From an uncultured Chlorobiaceae bacterium (GTDB lineage: Bacteria > Bacteroidota > Chlorobiia > Chlorobiales > Chlorobiaceae), in assembly GCA_903865705.1 (NCBI GenBank), contig CAIPKT010000030.1:1-61484 (forward strand): a DNA stretch of 61,484 nucleotides, read 5' to 3'. The notes beneath the pieces were generated by a model that saw only the letters and a list, made by a program, of their open reading frames with translations, was not told where the DNA came from and did no database searches. Positions 45,039 to 55,334 of the stretch are shown here, piece by piece. A program made the position numbers and the translations under genes. The number at the start of each line of letters is the position of its first letter. Within the stretch, counting starts at the first letter, position 1.

Positions 45039-47159
45039 TTATGGTTTTATAACAATATGATCTGGCAATAAATCGGCCTGATAGCGCTCGTACATTGCCG
45101 TATACGCTTTCTCAATGTTTCTGGTGAAACGTTCTGTATCAAACAACGGAGTCGTGAGCCTGTTCATTTCCAGTTTCTGCCTGATTGCCGTTAACTTTTC
45201 CGGATTGGTGGCAAGTTCAACAGCAAGCGCTTCATACTCTTCCTGTGTTGAAGTGATCAACTCCGGTAACTGAATGGCATTGAGCAGGCTTGCTGCAACT
45301 CTTGCAGCAAATGATTCACCAAGACAGGTCAAAACCGGTAGTCCTGCCCAGAGCGCATCACTTGCTGTTGTATGGGCATTGTACGGAAGGGTATCGAGGA
45401 ACAGATCTGCCGCTCGATGTCTTGCAAGGTGATTATCAAGAGACATCCGTCTGGAAAAAATCAGCCTTTCTGCGTTTACTCCCCAATTAATCGCTTCTTT
45501 ACGAAGATTGTCGTTCGATATAGGGTTACCCTCAAAAAGCCATAGGACGCTGCCCTCCGTCTTCTTGAGAATCTTCATCCACCCGCCAAAAGTCGCAGGG
45601 GTGATTTTATAGTTATTGTTGAAACAGCAGAAAACAAACCCGATTGTTGGCAAGCCCAGTTCTTCTCGGGTAAACATTTTATTGGCAATACAGCGCGTTG
45701 TATCATTAGCCATGTAACTGTTAGGGAGATAGACGATTTTTTCAGTGTAATAATGCTGGTCGGTTTCAGGTATCAGTGTTGCATCGGCAATCAGATAATC
45801 AATATATTCAGCGCCCATTGTTCCGGGATAACCCAGGTAGTTGACCTGTATTGGCGCTGCTCCTATAGCAAATATTTCTGTGCGGCAATCTGTCGTGAAT
45901 CCTCCCAAGTCAATGGCGATATCAATCTCAAGGCTTCTGGAAAGATTTACGACATCGATATCTGAGAGGTTTCGTACATCAATAAAACGGTCAAACGCGT
46001 TTGCAATCCTTTTTCTGATTTCATCTTGTGTATCTGCCCCAAATGAAAATGCAATAATCTCAAATTGCTCTCTGTTATGTATCTCGAATAATTCGGCAGT
46101 CAGGAATGAGACAGGATGGTTGCGAAAGTCAGCAGAATAGTATCCGATGCGGATTTTTTTATGTCGTGCTCGCTTCGGGATTTTTGGAAGGAGTTGATTT
46201 AATGGAAATTTTTCAAGCGCAAAAATCTCCGCAGCCTTTTTTTGCAATGCGGGGGAATCCTGCAGTGCAAGGACAGAAAACGGGGAGGATGCCTTTTTGT
46301 TGAGCTCTATTTTTTCGCAAAGTTGCTGTACGTCATCCTCAAACGTGCGCCAGTCAGATATCTTCATTTTGGTATGCAACAACTGCCCAAACAAAAAATC
46401 GTAGTCTGGCTTCAATGATATCGACCGCTCATAACTCAATACGGCATCTTCAAGTTGTTTCAATTCCTGTAATGCATTCCCGCGATTGCCATAAGCCTCA
46501 GCATAGTCGGGCTTGATTTTTAAAGATTTGTCGTAACTCAAAATTGCCTCTTCGTACCGCTTCAAACCCAGTAATGCATTCCCGCGATTATAGTGAGGCT
46601 CAGGATAGTTCGCATTGAGCGCTAAGGTTTTGTCATAACTCAACAGCGCCTCTTCGTAGCGTTTCAACTCAAGCAACGTAAAGCTGCGATTGTTGTAGGC
46701 CAGAGTATACCCAGGTCTGAGAGCTATCGCTCGTTCATAATTTTCAACAGCTCCTTCGTAACGCTTCAGGGCCTGTAACGCAACACCTCTATTATAGTAA
46801 GTATCGGCATTATTCGGCTGAACAGCTATCGCCCTGTCATAGTTCAACAACGCCTCTTCATAACGCTTCAACATCAGCAAGGCATTTCCGCAATTGTTGA
46901 GTGAGGCAGGGTGAACGGGATTTATTTTGAGGGCACGAATAAATAATTCTACCGCTTCAGTCAACTTGTTTTGTTGACCGGCAATGGTTGCCAGAAGCTG
47001 CAGCGCATCAAAGTGGTCGGGCTGAGAGTGCAATATCTCCCTGTATATTACTTCAGCTTCAGCTAAACGGCCTTGTTGATGCAAAGAAAGCCCCCTTTGC
47101 AAATGAGTGGCATGAGCGTTCTCTGAAGAGTATGGCATTCCAGTTTTATCGTTTGGCAT
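45039..47159 (-). CDS. TPR and OGT-like (GT41) glycosyltransferase
   Basis: 706 residues. N-terminal half (about 15-265): seven or so tetratricopeptide repeats with near-identical units (AYNNRSFTLLELKRYEEALLS, NRGNALLGLKRYEEAI). C-terminal half (about 320-690): SPINDLY/O-GlcNAc transferase-like GT41 domain with IRIGYYSADFRNHPVSFL, the UDP-sugar region INYLGYPGTMG-like VNYLGYPGTMGAEYIDYL and FLDTLPYNAHTTASDALWAG. Likely transfers a sugar to a protein. It is the last gene of the purB-DoxX-TPR run (34 nt after the TPR gene), which suggests co-expression only. No signal peptide; cytoplasmic. Confidence 0.9.
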   Translation of the reverse strand: MPNDKTGMPYSSENAHATHLQRGLSLHQQGRLAEAEVIYREILHSQPDHFDALQLLATIAGQQNKLTEAVELFIRALKINPVHPASLNNCGNALLMLKRYEEALLNYDRAIAVQPNNADTYYNRGVALQALKRYEGAVENYERAIALRPGYTLAYNNRSFTLLELKRYEEALLSYDKTLALNANYPEPHYNRGNALLGLKRYEEAILSYDKSLKIKPDYAEAYGNRGNALQELKQLEDAVLSYERSISLKPDYDFLFGQLLHTKMKISDWRTFEDDVQQLCEKIELNKKASSPFSVLALQDSPALQKKAAEIFALEKFPLNQLLPKIPKRARHKKIRIGYYSADFRNHPVSFLTAELFEIHNREQFEIIAFSFGADTQDEIRKRIANAFDRFIDVRNLSDIDVVNLSRSLEIDIAIDLGGFTTDCRTEIFAIGAAPIQVNYLGYPGTMGAEYIDYLIADATLIPETDQHYYTEKIVYLPNSYMANDTTRCIANKMFTREELGLPTIGFVFCCFNNNYKITPATFGGWMKILKKTEGSVLWLFEGNPISNDNLRKEAINWGVNAERLIFSRRMSLDNHLARHRAADLFLDTLPYNAHTTASDALWAGLPVLTCLGESFAARVAASLLNAIQLPELITSTQEEYEALAVELATNPEKLTAIRQKLEMNRLTTPLFDTERFTRNIEKAYTAMYERYQADLLPDHIVIKP

Positions 47160-47193
47160 TGTTTTTCTACGTTGCTTCGTGGTAAAAAAGATG

Positions 47194-48015
47194 TTATTGC
47201 CCTTGGGAGTATTTTTTTACGAGCCGGCGCATCTCCTCAATACGTTTTCTGTCACTTGCGATGAGAGCAGGTTTTTCAAGAGCGCTATTCATCAGCCGGA
47301 GAGCTTCTTCCCGGTCACCTTTTTTGATACAGATCAAGGCAAGTTCGTGGTAATTTCTGATGATTTCCGGATCAAGAGCAATTGCTTTTCTGAATGCTTT
47401 TTCGGCCAGTTCATCATTGCCTTTTGGCACCTCGCCGATGAAAGTGTTGGCTACCATTCTTTTGAACCATCCGATATTGGCAGCTTCGCGGTAATAAGAG
47501 CCAAGCAGAGAAAGCGCCGTTTCATCGTTCGGGTTGAGTCGCAGGGCAATATCAAGCTCTCGTTTTATTTCGTTTGCCCGTTTTAATTTTTCCTTATTGC
47601 CGATCTTGTCTGCCATAATTCCAAGTGATGCGGCAAGCCAGGCGTGTCCTTTCGAGTTTATGCTGTCAAGAGTGATGCTGGTGTGAGCATATTCTGCCGC
47701 TTTGCGGTAGTGCAGCAGACTCGCATCGGCATCTTCAGAAAAGATTGATTCTCCAATGCTTACCTGCAGTCTGGCCAGTTTCCAGTAGAGTTCTGCATTA
47801 CCGGGATTTTTGCGAAGCTCTGAAGTGTAGATTGAATCGGCTTTTTGGTAGTTCATTTCCCGCAACTCTTTGTCAGCAAGATCAACCGATTGTTTGTTTT
47901 GTTCTTTTACTGAAGCTTCGCCATGGGGTGAGAAAATCAGTGGAATCAGTGAAAATACCAGAACAAAGCACATCGAAATGCGGAAGGATCTGATTCGATT
48001 TGGAGAAGTAGACAT
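47194..48015 (-). CDS. Exported TPR protein
   Basis: 273 residues with an N-terminal signal peptide or anchor (about 15-35, ISMCFVLVFSLIPLIFS). The remainder consists of TPR-like helix pairs: LADKELREMNYQKADSIYTSELRKNP, then RELDIALRLNPNDETALSLLGSYYREAA and a C-terminal TPR. It resembles the TPR core of regulator-of-microtubule-dynamics-like proteins in bacteria. Expected periplasmic; partner unknown. Only 4 nt separate it from the DoxX gene upstream. Confidence 0.75.
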   Translation of the reverse strand: MSTSPNRIRSFRISMCFVLVFSLIPLIFSPHGEASVKEQNKQSVDLADKELREMNYQKADSIYTSELRKNPGNAELYWKLARLQVSIGESIFSEDADASLLHYRKAAEYAHTSITLDSINSKGHAWLAASLGIMADKIGNKEKLKRANEIKRELDIALRLNPNDETALSLLGSYYREAANIGWFKRMVANTFIGEVPKGNDELAEKAFRKAIALDPEIIRNYHELALICIKKGDREEALRLMNSALEKPALIASDRKRIEEMRRLVKKYSQGQ

Positions 48016-48019
48016 ATTC

Positions 48020-48502
48020 TTATTTGAACCAGATGGACTCCGGGTATTTGTGGTGGAGTCGTTTGTCGAGCCCCAGCCAGTGGCCAGAAGGATAGAGCAT
48101 CATCAAAATGGAAAAAAACATAAAGGGCGGAAGGCTCAGATTGTAATAGCCGCCCGCCGCAAAATTAATCACCATAAACAGCGCAAAGGCCGCATTGGCA
48201 CGGACACAAAGACCCAAAGCAAGGCATACTCCGATGATCAATTCCCCTATGGTGACGATCCATGCTATCGGTAAGGCTACCGGGATGGCAAACTGTTCGA
48301 GGTAGAGTGTCTGAAAATCGTTCAGTTGCGGGGGAGTGTGGAGACGCTCTACGAAAAAGTTCTGCATTTTGTCGCTCCATAGCCACCCCTTTGCCAGCTT
48401 GTGCCAGAACCCATAAAGAAAAAAGAGGGCAAAGAGATAGCGTCCAAAAAGAAAAAGAGTGATTCCGACCGTTCTGAAAGGATTCTTTTTCATCTCTTGC
48501 AT
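48020..48502 (-). CDS. DoxX-like membrane protein
   Basis: 160 residues with about four membrane helices and the DoxX-type pattern LFGRYLFALFFLYGFWHKLAKG, IAWIVTIGELIIGVCLALGL and MVINFAAGGYYN. The family includes subunits of thiosulfate:quinone oxidoreductase and redox-associated membrane proteins; here the substrate is unknown. It lies 2 nt after purB, so co-transcription is near certain. Confidence 0.8.
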   Translation of the reverse strand: MQEMKKNPFRTVGITLFLFGRYLFALFFLYGFWHKLAKGWLWSDKMQNFFVERLHTPPQLNDFQTLYLEQFAIPVALPIAWIVTIGELIIGVCLALGLCVRANAAFALFMVINFAAGGYYNLSLPPFMFFSILMMLYPSGHWLGLDKRLHHKYPESIWFK

Positions 48503-48504
48503 GG

Positions 48505-49809
48505 TTATAGTCCGTTTCGTTCGAAGATGATATCGACACTGTTCTTCAGCTTTTTCAGGATATTTTCAGCACTGAACAGTTCGGCGATTTCATCGGGGTT
48601 GATGTGTTTCAGCAACTCTTCATCTTTCAGTATCAGGTCACGCAGGTGGACTTTTGTCGACCAGCTCTCCATGGCGTTACGCTGTACCAGCTTGTAGGCA
48701 ACTTCACGGGTCAGCCCTTTGGCGGTGAGAGCGAGAAGAATAGTCTGAGAAGTGGTCAGGCCGTAAGATGAATTGAAGTTCTCCTCCATTCTTTCCGGAT
48801 AGACAAGCAGGGTGTCGAGTGCCTCGCTGAAGGTGCGCAGCATGTAGCAGAGCGCGGTGGTTGAATCGGGCATGATGATACGCTCAACCGATGAGTGGGA
48901 AATATCCCGTTCATGCCAGAGTGCAACGTTTTCCATAGCTGCCAGGGAGTTTGAGCGAACGACGCGGGCAAGCCCGGTAAGACGTTCAAAGGTGATCGGG
49001 TTGCGTTTGTGTGGCATGGCGGAGCTGCCTTTCTGTCCCTTGCTGAAAAACTCTTCTGCCTCACGCACTTCCGTACGCTGCAGGTGGCGCAGTTCAACGG
49101 AAAATTTTTCGATGGAGGAAGCAATGATGGCCAGCGTCGTGGCAAATTCAGCGTGGCGGTCGCGCTGGAGAATCTGGGTTGATATGGAGGATGGTTCGAG
49201 ACCGAGTTTTCGGCATACCGCAGCTTCAATATCGGGTGAGAGGTGCTGATAAGTGCCGACGGCTCCGGAGATTTTGCCTACGGAAATGGTAGCCACTGCC
49301 TTTTTCATTCGTTCGAGGTTCCTGAGCATTTCCTGGTGCCATAACAGCAGTTTCAGACCGAAGGTGGTTGGCTCGGCATGAATGCCATGGGTTCGGCCCA
49401 TTTCAAGGGTGTATTTAAACTCTACCGCCCTTTTAGCAAGAACAGACACCAGTTGCTGAATATCGGCGACCAGAATTTTGCCGGCATCACGCATCTGCAT
49501 GGCAAGGCAGGTATCGACAACGTCCGAGGAGGTCAAGCCTTCGTGAATATATCGGGAATCGGGGCCGACATTATTTGCGACGTTTGTCAGAAAAGCAATG
49601 ACATCATGTTTTGTCTCTTTCTCAATTTCAAGAATCTCTTCAACATTGAAAGAGGCTTTCTGTTTGATGGTCACAAGCGCCTCTCTTGGCACAAATCCGG
49701 CTTCCATACGAGCTTCGACAGCGGCAATTTCAAGCTGGAGCCAGCGTTCAAATTTTGCCTCTTCTGTCCAGATTGAAGCAATGTCTTTGGGTGAATAGCG
49801 AGGTATCAC
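48505..49809 (-). CDS. purB: Adenylosuccinate lyase
   Basis: 434 residues of the fumarase/aspartase superfamily, catalysing two steps of purine synthesis. Signature loop [12 protein letters not shown] (catalytic Ser, about residue 263), N-terminal [37 protein letters not shown] and [14 protein letters not shown]. First gene of the purB-DoxX-TPR-OGT run; 96 nt after the CCA-type enzyme gene. Confidence 0.96.
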   Translation of the reverse strand: MIPRYSPKDIASIWTEEAKFERWLQLEIAAVEARMEAGFVPREALVTIKQKASFNVEEILEIEKETKHDVIAFLTNVANNVGPDSRYIHEGLTSSDVVDTCLAMQMRDAGKILVADIQQLVSVLAKRAVEFKYTLEMGRTHGIHAEPTTFGLKLLLWHQEMLRNLERMKKAVATISVGKISGAVGTYQHLSPDIEAAVCRKLGLEPSSISTQILQRDRHAEFATTLAIIASSIEKFSVELRHLQRTEVREAEEFFSKGQKGSSAMPHKRNPITFERLTGLARVVRSNSLAAMENVALWHERDISHSSVERIIMPDSTTALCYMLRTFSEALDTLLVYPERMEENFNSSYGLTTSQTILLALTAKGLTREVAYKLVQRNAMESWSTKVHLRDLILKDEELLKHINPDEIAELFSAENILKKLKNSVDIIFERNGL

Positions 49810-49905
49810 TTGTTGGGTTTGGTTTAATGTGTTGTCGTAAAGTCAATCAATATAGTGACCGGAACCGTGAAAAACCACACTTGCCGGCAAAAGCGGTTAT
49901 TGTTT

Positions 49906-51363
49906 TCAACTCTCTTTTGATTCGCCGCCCAGTTCGCGCTGTATCTGCAGTATGTAGTCAAGAGCGGCTTCACGGCTGTAGGGGATAAGGCCATCAATGA
50001 CGGCATTTTCCATCCTTTTTTTGATCATTCCCACAATTTTTCCTTCTGTCAGACCCAGTGTAGTCATGATATCCTCGCCGCTGATAGGAGGACGCCATTT
50101 GGCCAACTGGTCTTTTTCTCCAACTTCAGCAATTTTTTCCTCAACATGGTTGAAGTTGCTCATGATCTGGGCAACTTTTCTTGGGTTTTTGCTGGTGACG
50201 TCAGCCCTGCAGAGGTTCATGAGATCCTGCAAGTCCTCTCCTGCATCAAACATGAGGCGTCGGACGGCTGAATCGGAAATTTCCTCTTTCGACAGAGGGA
50301 TCGGCCGGTGATGGAGGCGTACCATTTTCTGCACATAGTCGAGCGGATCAATCGGCCAGCGCATTTGTCGAAATATCCGGGATACGATTTTCGGGCCGAC
50401 GGCATCATGGCCGTGGAATGTCCATCCAGTGCTTTTCATGAAGCGTTTTGTGGCAGGCTTGGCAATATCATGCAGCAGCGCGGCCATTCTAAGCCAGAGG
50501 TTGCCGGATTGTGCGGCAACATTATCAATAACCTGGAAGGTGTGGAAGAGGGTGTCCTTGTGTCCCATTCCGTCAACCTGTTCAATACCAGCCATGGCGG
50601 CAACTTCCGGCATAATCTCCTTAAGTACACCGGTTTCATAGAGAATAATCAGCCCTTTTGAAGGGCGGGGAGAAAGCATGATTTTGAAAAATTCATGACT
50701 CACCCTCTCTATCGAAACAATTTTAATTCTTTCGCTCATGGCCTTCATTGCCTCAACAACTTCGGGGAGCAAGGTGAAATTGAGTTGGGCCGCAAAGCGA
50801 GCAGCCCTCATCATGCGTAACGGATCATCGGAAAATGTCTGCAGGGGGTCGAGCGGCGTTCTCAGAATTCCTGCATCAATATCCGTCATTCCGTCAAAGT
50901 GGTCGATGATCTGGTTCCGCCCTTCCAGGTTGAGCACGAGAGCCAAGGCATTGATCGTGAAATCACGGCGTGAAAGATCGTCGTCGACCGTTCCGATGAG
51001 TGTTACCGGTTTTCTTGAATCGCTGTTATACGATTCTTTACGGGCACCGACAAGTTCAACCTTGAAAGTTCCCAGTGTGTCTGAAAGCTCAAGCTGAGCC
51101 GTGCGGAACCGTTCAAAAAGGACGAAATTCCGTCCATTCAGTTCGTCACGCACCGCTTTTGCAAAAGGGACAGGATCACCGGTCACCATAATATCAATAT
51201 CGGTACAAGGCCTCTGCATAATCATGTCGCGTACATAGCCGCCGACAAGGAAACAGCCGATACCACATTTGTCGGCCATGTCGCCGATCTTGTAGAGTAT
51301 CTCCGGTATGGGTCTCTGTGAGTTTGTTGTCATTACCTGTATGCCTGTGCGATGGTCAGTCAT
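49906..51363 (-). CDS. cca: CCA tRNA nucleotidyltransferase / poly(A) polymerase family
   Basis: 485 residues, class II nucleotidyltransferase with an HD domain. N-terminal catalytic GCFLVGGYVRDMIMQRPCTDIDIMV (metal Asp pair DID), then RRDFTINALAL and DDPLRMMRAARFA, and an HD domain with ALLHDIAKP around residue 310. CCA-adding and poly(A) polymerase members are hard to separate by eye. Start ATG 51363 overlaps the stop of the Gfo/Idh gene by 4 nt, supporting it over a later ATG at 51333. Confidence 0.88.
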   Translation of the reverse strand: MTDHRTGIQVMTTNSQRPIPEILYKIGDMADKCGIGCFLVGGYVRDMIMQRPCTDIDIMVTGDPVPFAKAVRDELNGRNFVLFERFRTAQLELSDTLGTFKVELVGARKESYNSDSRKPVTLIGTVDDDLSRRDFTINALALVLNLEGRNQIIDHFDGMTDIDAGILRTPLDPLQTFSDDPLRMMRAARFAAQLNFTLLPEVVEAMKAMSERIKIVSIERVSHEFFKIMLSPRPSKGLIILYETGVLKEIMPEVAAMAGIEQVDGMGHKDTLFHTFQVIDNVAAQSGNLWLRMAALLHDIAKPATKRFMKSTGWTFHGHDAVGPKIVSRIFRQMRWPIDPLDYVQKMVRLHHRPIPLSKEEISDSAVRRLMFDAGEDLQDLMNLCRADVTSKNPRKVAQIMSNFNHVEEKIAEVGEKDQLAKWRPPISGEDIMTTLGLTEGKIVGMIKKRMENAVIDGLIPYSREAALDYILQIQRELGGESKES

Positions 51364-52394
51364 TCAATGAGAGCCGCATTGGCAGCAATTTCGTCCACGA
51401 TTTTGCCTGCAACCAAAATTGCCAGACGCCCGTCAGAGGAACTGACGGCAATAGGGGTGTTGTTTCTGACACTATTGATAAAATTTTCAAGTTCGTCTCG
51501 CAACGCATTTGTTTTTGGGACTTCCGGGATGATATGGTCAAGCACCTTTCCCTGCATGTTTTCCTGAATTTCACCAAACTGTTCAAGTATTTTTCTTGCG
51601 GCAAAGGATTTTAGCGGGTTTCTCGAAGAAGCCTCCCCCTGTTTCACAAGCCTGAAAATTTCCGATTTGCCAGTTGTCAGGTCAAGCGAGGCATAGCTTT
51701 TCGGGTCGTTGCAAAAAAACCGAATCTTGCGCATTTTGCTGCGGCTTAGCCTGCTTGCGGTAACATTTGCGGTCGCACCGTTGACAAAATCGATTCTTGC
51801 AGTCGCCATATCGAGCTGGTTGGAGAAAACCTTGACCCCTGAAGCGGCGATATGTTTGATGTCGGACGGAATGAGTGAGAGTACCAGGTCGATATCATGA
51901 ATCATGAGGTCAAGCACCACGGAAACATCGGTAACCCGTTTTGAAAAACCGCTCAGCCGTTCAGCCTGGATATACATTGGACGCCCGATATAGGCTTCAA
52001 CCGCTCGAAGCGCCGGATTAAAGCGTTCGATATGGCCGACCTGGATGTGCACCCTGTTTTCTGATTCGAGGCGTATCAGCTCATCAGCTTCTTCAACTGT
52101 TGTGGTTATCGGCTTTTCAATAAAAAGGTGCAACCCTTCGCCAAGCAGCGTTCGGGCTATCTTGTAGTGCGAGCTTGTCGTGGTGGCAATAATTGCGGCA
52201 TCGCAGTTTTTAGCAAGAAGTTCAAGCGAACTGAAGCAGGGAACACCATATTTTCTGCCCATCTCTTCGGCCCGCTGACGATCGAGATCAAAGATACCTG
52301 CGCAATGAATATCACGGTACTCCTGCGCAATTTCCGTCAGAAGCTTTGTGTGAAACTCTCCCAGCTTGCCAACTCCGATAACGCCAATTTTCAT
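51360..52394 (-). CDS. Gfo/Idh/MocA family oxidoreductase
   Basis: 344 residues. N-terminal NAD(P)-binding Rossmann domain with GVIGVGKLGEFH, the EKPITTTVEEAD motif (about 93-104), and C-terminal Gfo/Idh domain with QVGHIERFNPALRA and MIHDIDLVLSL. Family members act on sugars, inositol or (in bilin reductases) linear tetrapyrroles. The substrate is unknown. It sits between the MFS transporter gene (42 nt before) and the CCA gene (4-nt overlap). Confidence 0.88.
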   Translation of the reverse strand: MKIGVIGVGKLGEFHTKLLTEIAQEYRDIHCAGIFDLDRQRAEEMGRKYGVPCFSSLELLAKNCDAAIIATTTSSHYKIARTLLGEGLHLFIEKPITTTVEEADELIRLESENRVHIQVGHIERFNPALRAVEAYIGRPMYIQAERLSGFSKRVTDVSVVLDLMIHDIDLVLSLIPSDIKHIAASGVKVFSNQLDMATARIDFVNGATANVTASRLSRSKMRKIRFFCNDPKSYASLDLTTGKSEIFRLVKQGEASSRNPLKSFAARKILEQFGEIQENMQGKVLDHIIPEVPKTNALRDELENFINSVRNNTPIAVSSSDGRLAILVAGKIVDEIAANAALIE

Positions 52395-52436
52395 AATGTT
52401 CGTTCCTGCATCAATAACGTGGCTGGATAATCTGTT

Positions 52437-53717
52437 TCAGCCATTGCTTGCTTCAGTCGAAGGTTCAAGGGCTTCAATTTTATACTTGAAGAGGCGGAGT
52501 GCAATTCCCGCTCCCGCGACCGTCAGAATTCCGGCGAAAATATAGGGCGCATGAAAGTTCATGCCGTAAAGGATACTCCCGCTGAATGGCCCCATAATAC
52601 GGGCAAATGAGTTAACCGACTGTGAAAGGCCAAGAATCTGACCCTGCTGCTGTTTGTAGCTGAAAAGCGAAATCATGGAAAGGTTGATAGGCGCAACCAG
52701 ACTGGTGCCGATGGCAAAAAAGAAGAGGATAACCAGGCCGATTGAAAAAAGCGAGCTCTGAGGTGCAAACGGAACAAAAAAGACGCCGATAAAAGTGAAG
52801 AGGTGGCCCCAGAAGAAAAGCCTGTGCTCGCCCAGTTTTTTGATGAGTTTTCTGATAAGACCTCCCTGCACCACGACCGACCATATACCGACATAGGCAA
52901 AGAGGTAGCCAATCTGCTCGTCGGTAGCCATGAAGTACTCTTTCCAGAGGAGAATTGAGGCAACCTGCATATTCACGATGGCAAAGGTATAGATATAGTT
53001 TGCAATCATAAGCAGGGCAATGGGGCGAGAACTGAACGTCAGTTTAAGACCGTCAACATACTCATTCATTTTTTCGCCAAGAAAAAGAGCTGCCGGGCGC
53101 CTTGGCTGGCTGTTGAGAGGCCGTTTTTTAAGAAAGGTAAACGCTATTTTTTGTGCTTGCTTGTTTGACTCAGGAAGCAAAAAGAGAGCAAGGATAAAGT
53201 CGATAGCAATCAATGAAGAGGAGACGTACCCAACCATAGGGATGCCGTAATTGTGTTTAAGGACTCCGCCGATGAGCGGACCGATGATAAAGCCGATTCC
53301 GAAAGCAGCTCCTATCATACCCATCGCACCCGAACGGTTTTTGCTGTCGGTGACATCAGTGATATAGGCCTGTGCGGCAGCAATATTAGCTGATCCGATA
53401 CCTGAAAGTCCTCTGGCAAAAATAAGCAGAGGAATCGTAGAGGCCTGCGAAAAAACCAGATAAGAGACAGCGGTGATAAAAATACTGATCAGCATAACCG
53501 GTCGCCGGCCGATTTTGTCACTCAGCTTGCCCCAGAGAGGGGAAAAAATAAACTGCATGATTGAAAAAATCGAGGCAATCAGTCCGATCATAAACGGATT
53601 TGCACCGAGATCCTTGGCATAGGTCGGCAGAAGAGGAAGCACAATTCCGAACCCGATCAGATCCAGTAAAACCGTAAGAAGTAAGATGACCAGTGGTGAA
53701 CGCTTCATGCCGTGCAT
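52437..53717 (-). CDS. MFS efflux transporter (TetA-like)
   Basis: 426 residues, 12 membrane helices, major facilitator superfamily drug:H+ antiporter-1 type. Motif A is [14 protein letters not shown] in loop 2-3, and motif C-like GPLIGGVL occurs in helix 5. A TetA/multidrug subtype is likely; the substrate is unknown. The central loop (about 200-225) is longer than usual. Start could be ATG 53717 or ATG 53708; neither has a clear Shine-Dalgarno. Confidence 0.88.
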   Translation of the reverse strand: MHGMKRSPLVILLLTVLLDLIGFGIVLPLLPTYAKDLGANPFMIGLIASIFSIMQFIFSPLWGKLSDKIGRRPVMLISIFITAVSYLVFSQASTIPLLIFARGLSGIGSANIAAAQAYITDVTDSKNRSGAMGMIGAAFGIGFIIGPLIGGVLKHNYGIPMVGYVSSSLIAIDFILALFLLPESNKQAQKIAFTFLKKRPLNSQPRRPAALFLGEKMNEYVDGLKLTFSSRPIALLMIANYIYTFAIVNMQVASILLWKEYFMATDEQIGYLFAYVGIWSVVVQGGLIRKLIKKLGEHRLFFWGHLFTFIGVFFVPFAPQSSLFSIGLVILFFFAIGTSLVAPINLSMISLFSYKQQQGQILGLSQSVNSFARIMGPFSGSILYGMNFHAPYIFAGILTVAGAGIALRLFKYKIEALEPSTEASNG

Positions 53718-53789
53718 TTATTTTTGTTCCGCTAAAGCCACAAAGATAAAAAAAATAACGCCGATTCTGACAGGGGAGTGCCTAAAATA

Positions 53790-54680
53790 TCAGTGAGTTG
53801 GTTTCATCTCCGGATAAATCATTCGGTGTAACTGTGCAATCCCCTCAAGTACTCTCGGGCCGGGCCGAAGAAAGAGGCTGTTGTCAAACCGGTCATAAAC
53901 CTGGTGGCGTCGAACAGCAGCAATAGAACTCCATCCGGGGCGGTTCATGACGTTATCGACCGCAGACGACTCTTTTGCCATATACATGCAGGCAATTACC
54001 TCCGGGCTTTTTTCGATTACCCACTCCTGCGATATCTCAAAATAATCCTTGTTCACAACGTCCCCGATATTCTGGCCGCCGGCGTAAGCAATAAGTGCCG
54101 AAGTATAACTTCCTTTTCCGCCTGTCCAGAACGGGTCGTTCCAGATTTCAAGATAGACACTTTTTTTGTTCTTCTGGATTTGTGTTTCATTTTTGAACAC
54201 GGCAAGACCTTTGGTTATCGAGAGGGCCAGACTGTCGGCCTCCCTGGTGTGGCCGGTCAATTTTCCGAGTTTTCGGAGTGCTGTGGGAATATCGTCAGGA
54301 CTTTTGCAGGTGATGCTCTCTTGCTGAATGCCCAGCGCCGATATTTTTTTGGCCATCTCCTCATCCGCCAGATCGACATCAACCACCAGATCAGGATGGA
54401 TGGCAGCAAGCAGTTCAAGCGAGGGGCGCCCAAAGGCTCCAACGACTGGCACTTTAGCTACCGCAACCGGCCAGTCGCAGGCGGTGGTTCTTCCGACAAG
54501 CTGGTCACCGGCGCCAATGGCAAAAATCATCTCCGTCAGGCTCGGCGCAAGGCTGACAATGGTCGGCTTGCCAGCCTGGTGCGCAGTTACATTCGTTTTT
54601 TTTGTGCATCCAGCCGACAGAAGCAGGATGATTAAGAAAAAAACAGGCAATGCTGTTTTAGTGCTGAAGTTGTTTCGCAT
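53790..54680 (-). CDS. Periplasmic binding lipoprotein, BtuF-like
   Basis: 296 residues from ATG 54680, starting MRNNFSTKTALPVFF. Lipoprotein signal with lipobox LSAGC, then a type III substrate-binding fold with IVSLAPSLTEMIFAIGAGDQLVGR, DWPVAVAKVPVVGAFGRPSLE and WSSIAAVRRHQVY. Family members bind cobalamin, haem or ferric chelates for ABC import. No permease or ATPase gene is adjacent. The start overlaps the end of the Nudix gene by 23 nt; the longer frame from 54737 adds a non-homologous N-terminus. Confidence 0.85.
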   Translation of the reverse strand: MRNNFSTKTALPVFFLIILLLSAGCTKKTNVTAHQAGKPTIVSLAPSLTEMIFAIGAGDQLVGRTTACDWPVAVAKVPVVGAFGRPSLELLAAIHPDLVVDVDLADEEMAKKISALGIQQESITCKSPDDIPTALRKLGKLTGHTREADSLALSITKGLAVFKNETQIQKNKKSVYLEIWNDPFWTGGKGSYTSALIAYAGGQNIGDVVNKDYFEISQEWVIEKSPEVIACMYMAKESSAVDNVMNRPGWSSIAAVRRHQVYDRFDNSLFLRPGPRVLEGIAQLHRMIYPEMKPTH

Positions 54681-55068
54681 AGTGCTGAATGATCTGCAGG
54701 TGATTGAAGGCAAGAGGCAGGGTAATTGCTTCATCAAGCGGAAACCATGCGATCTGTTGTACTTCGTCCGCCATAAGCACTATCGAACCAATTCCGTTGC
54801 CGTAGAAGGCAAGTGCCACAGCATGAAAATTATATTCGGGAAACACTTCATTGAAATAATGAAGGAAAACCGGTGACGAAAAAATGAGCCCGGTTTCTTC
54901 ACGTACCTCCCGGACAACCGCCTCTTCAGCAGTTTCGTAATCATCAATGTGCCCGCCCGGCAAGCACCATTGCCCTTTAAAGGGAGGCACATTCCTCTTA
55001 GTCAGCAGTATGACATCGCGTTTATCATCATTTGGAGTGATGATGGCGGCAACCGTAGCTTTAGTCAT
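54658..55068 (-). CDS. Nudix hydrolase
   Basis: 136 residues from ATG 55068 (an upstream in-frame TTG is unsupported). Complete Nudix box GGHIDDYETAEEAVVREVREETGL, with all consensus positions kept, in contrast to the variant in the Nudix protein at 14566. Sits before and overlapping the BtuF-like gene. It probably cleans up a nucleotide derivative; substrate unknown. Confidence 0.9.
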   Translation of the reverse strand: MTKATVAAIITPNDDKRDVILLTKRNVPPFKGQWCLPGGHIDDYETAEEAVVREVREETGLIFSSPVFLHYFNEVFPEYNFHAVALAFYGNGIGSIVLMADEVQQIAWFPLDEAITLPLAFNHLQIIQHYAKQLQH

Positions 55069-55129
55069 TTCGGCAGTTTGTTGAATCAGGAATTGTATCA
55101 AAAGATTACAGCTCTGTTTGTCAGGAAAA

Positions 55130-55261
55130 ATGGTGAAAAAAGATGATTTTCAAAAGATGCAGCGCATAGAATATCTCGAATGGGTTGTAAACACGGGGCG
55201 GTTGGCTTGTTTGGTTGCTTCCGTTAATGCTCATTATGCAGGTGACGGTAAAAAATTCTAA
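55130..55261 (+). CDS. Possible 43-residue small protein
   Basis: A short frame with CAGGAAAA just before ATG 55130 and a stop at 55259. It begins MVKKDDFQKMQRIEYLEWVV and continues amphipathic/hydrophobic. Nothing similar is recognised. It lies in the 266-bp spacer between the divergent Nudix gene and the SRPBCC pseudogene, and may be chance. Confidence 0.22.
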   Translation: MVKKDDFQKMQRIEYLEWVVNTGRLACLVASVNAHYAGDGKKF

Positions 55262-55334
55262 GCGTTGCGGATACTTTTAATATGGCAAAATTGTTATAGC
55301 TCAAAAAGAATCATAAAAACGGATAAAATATTTC

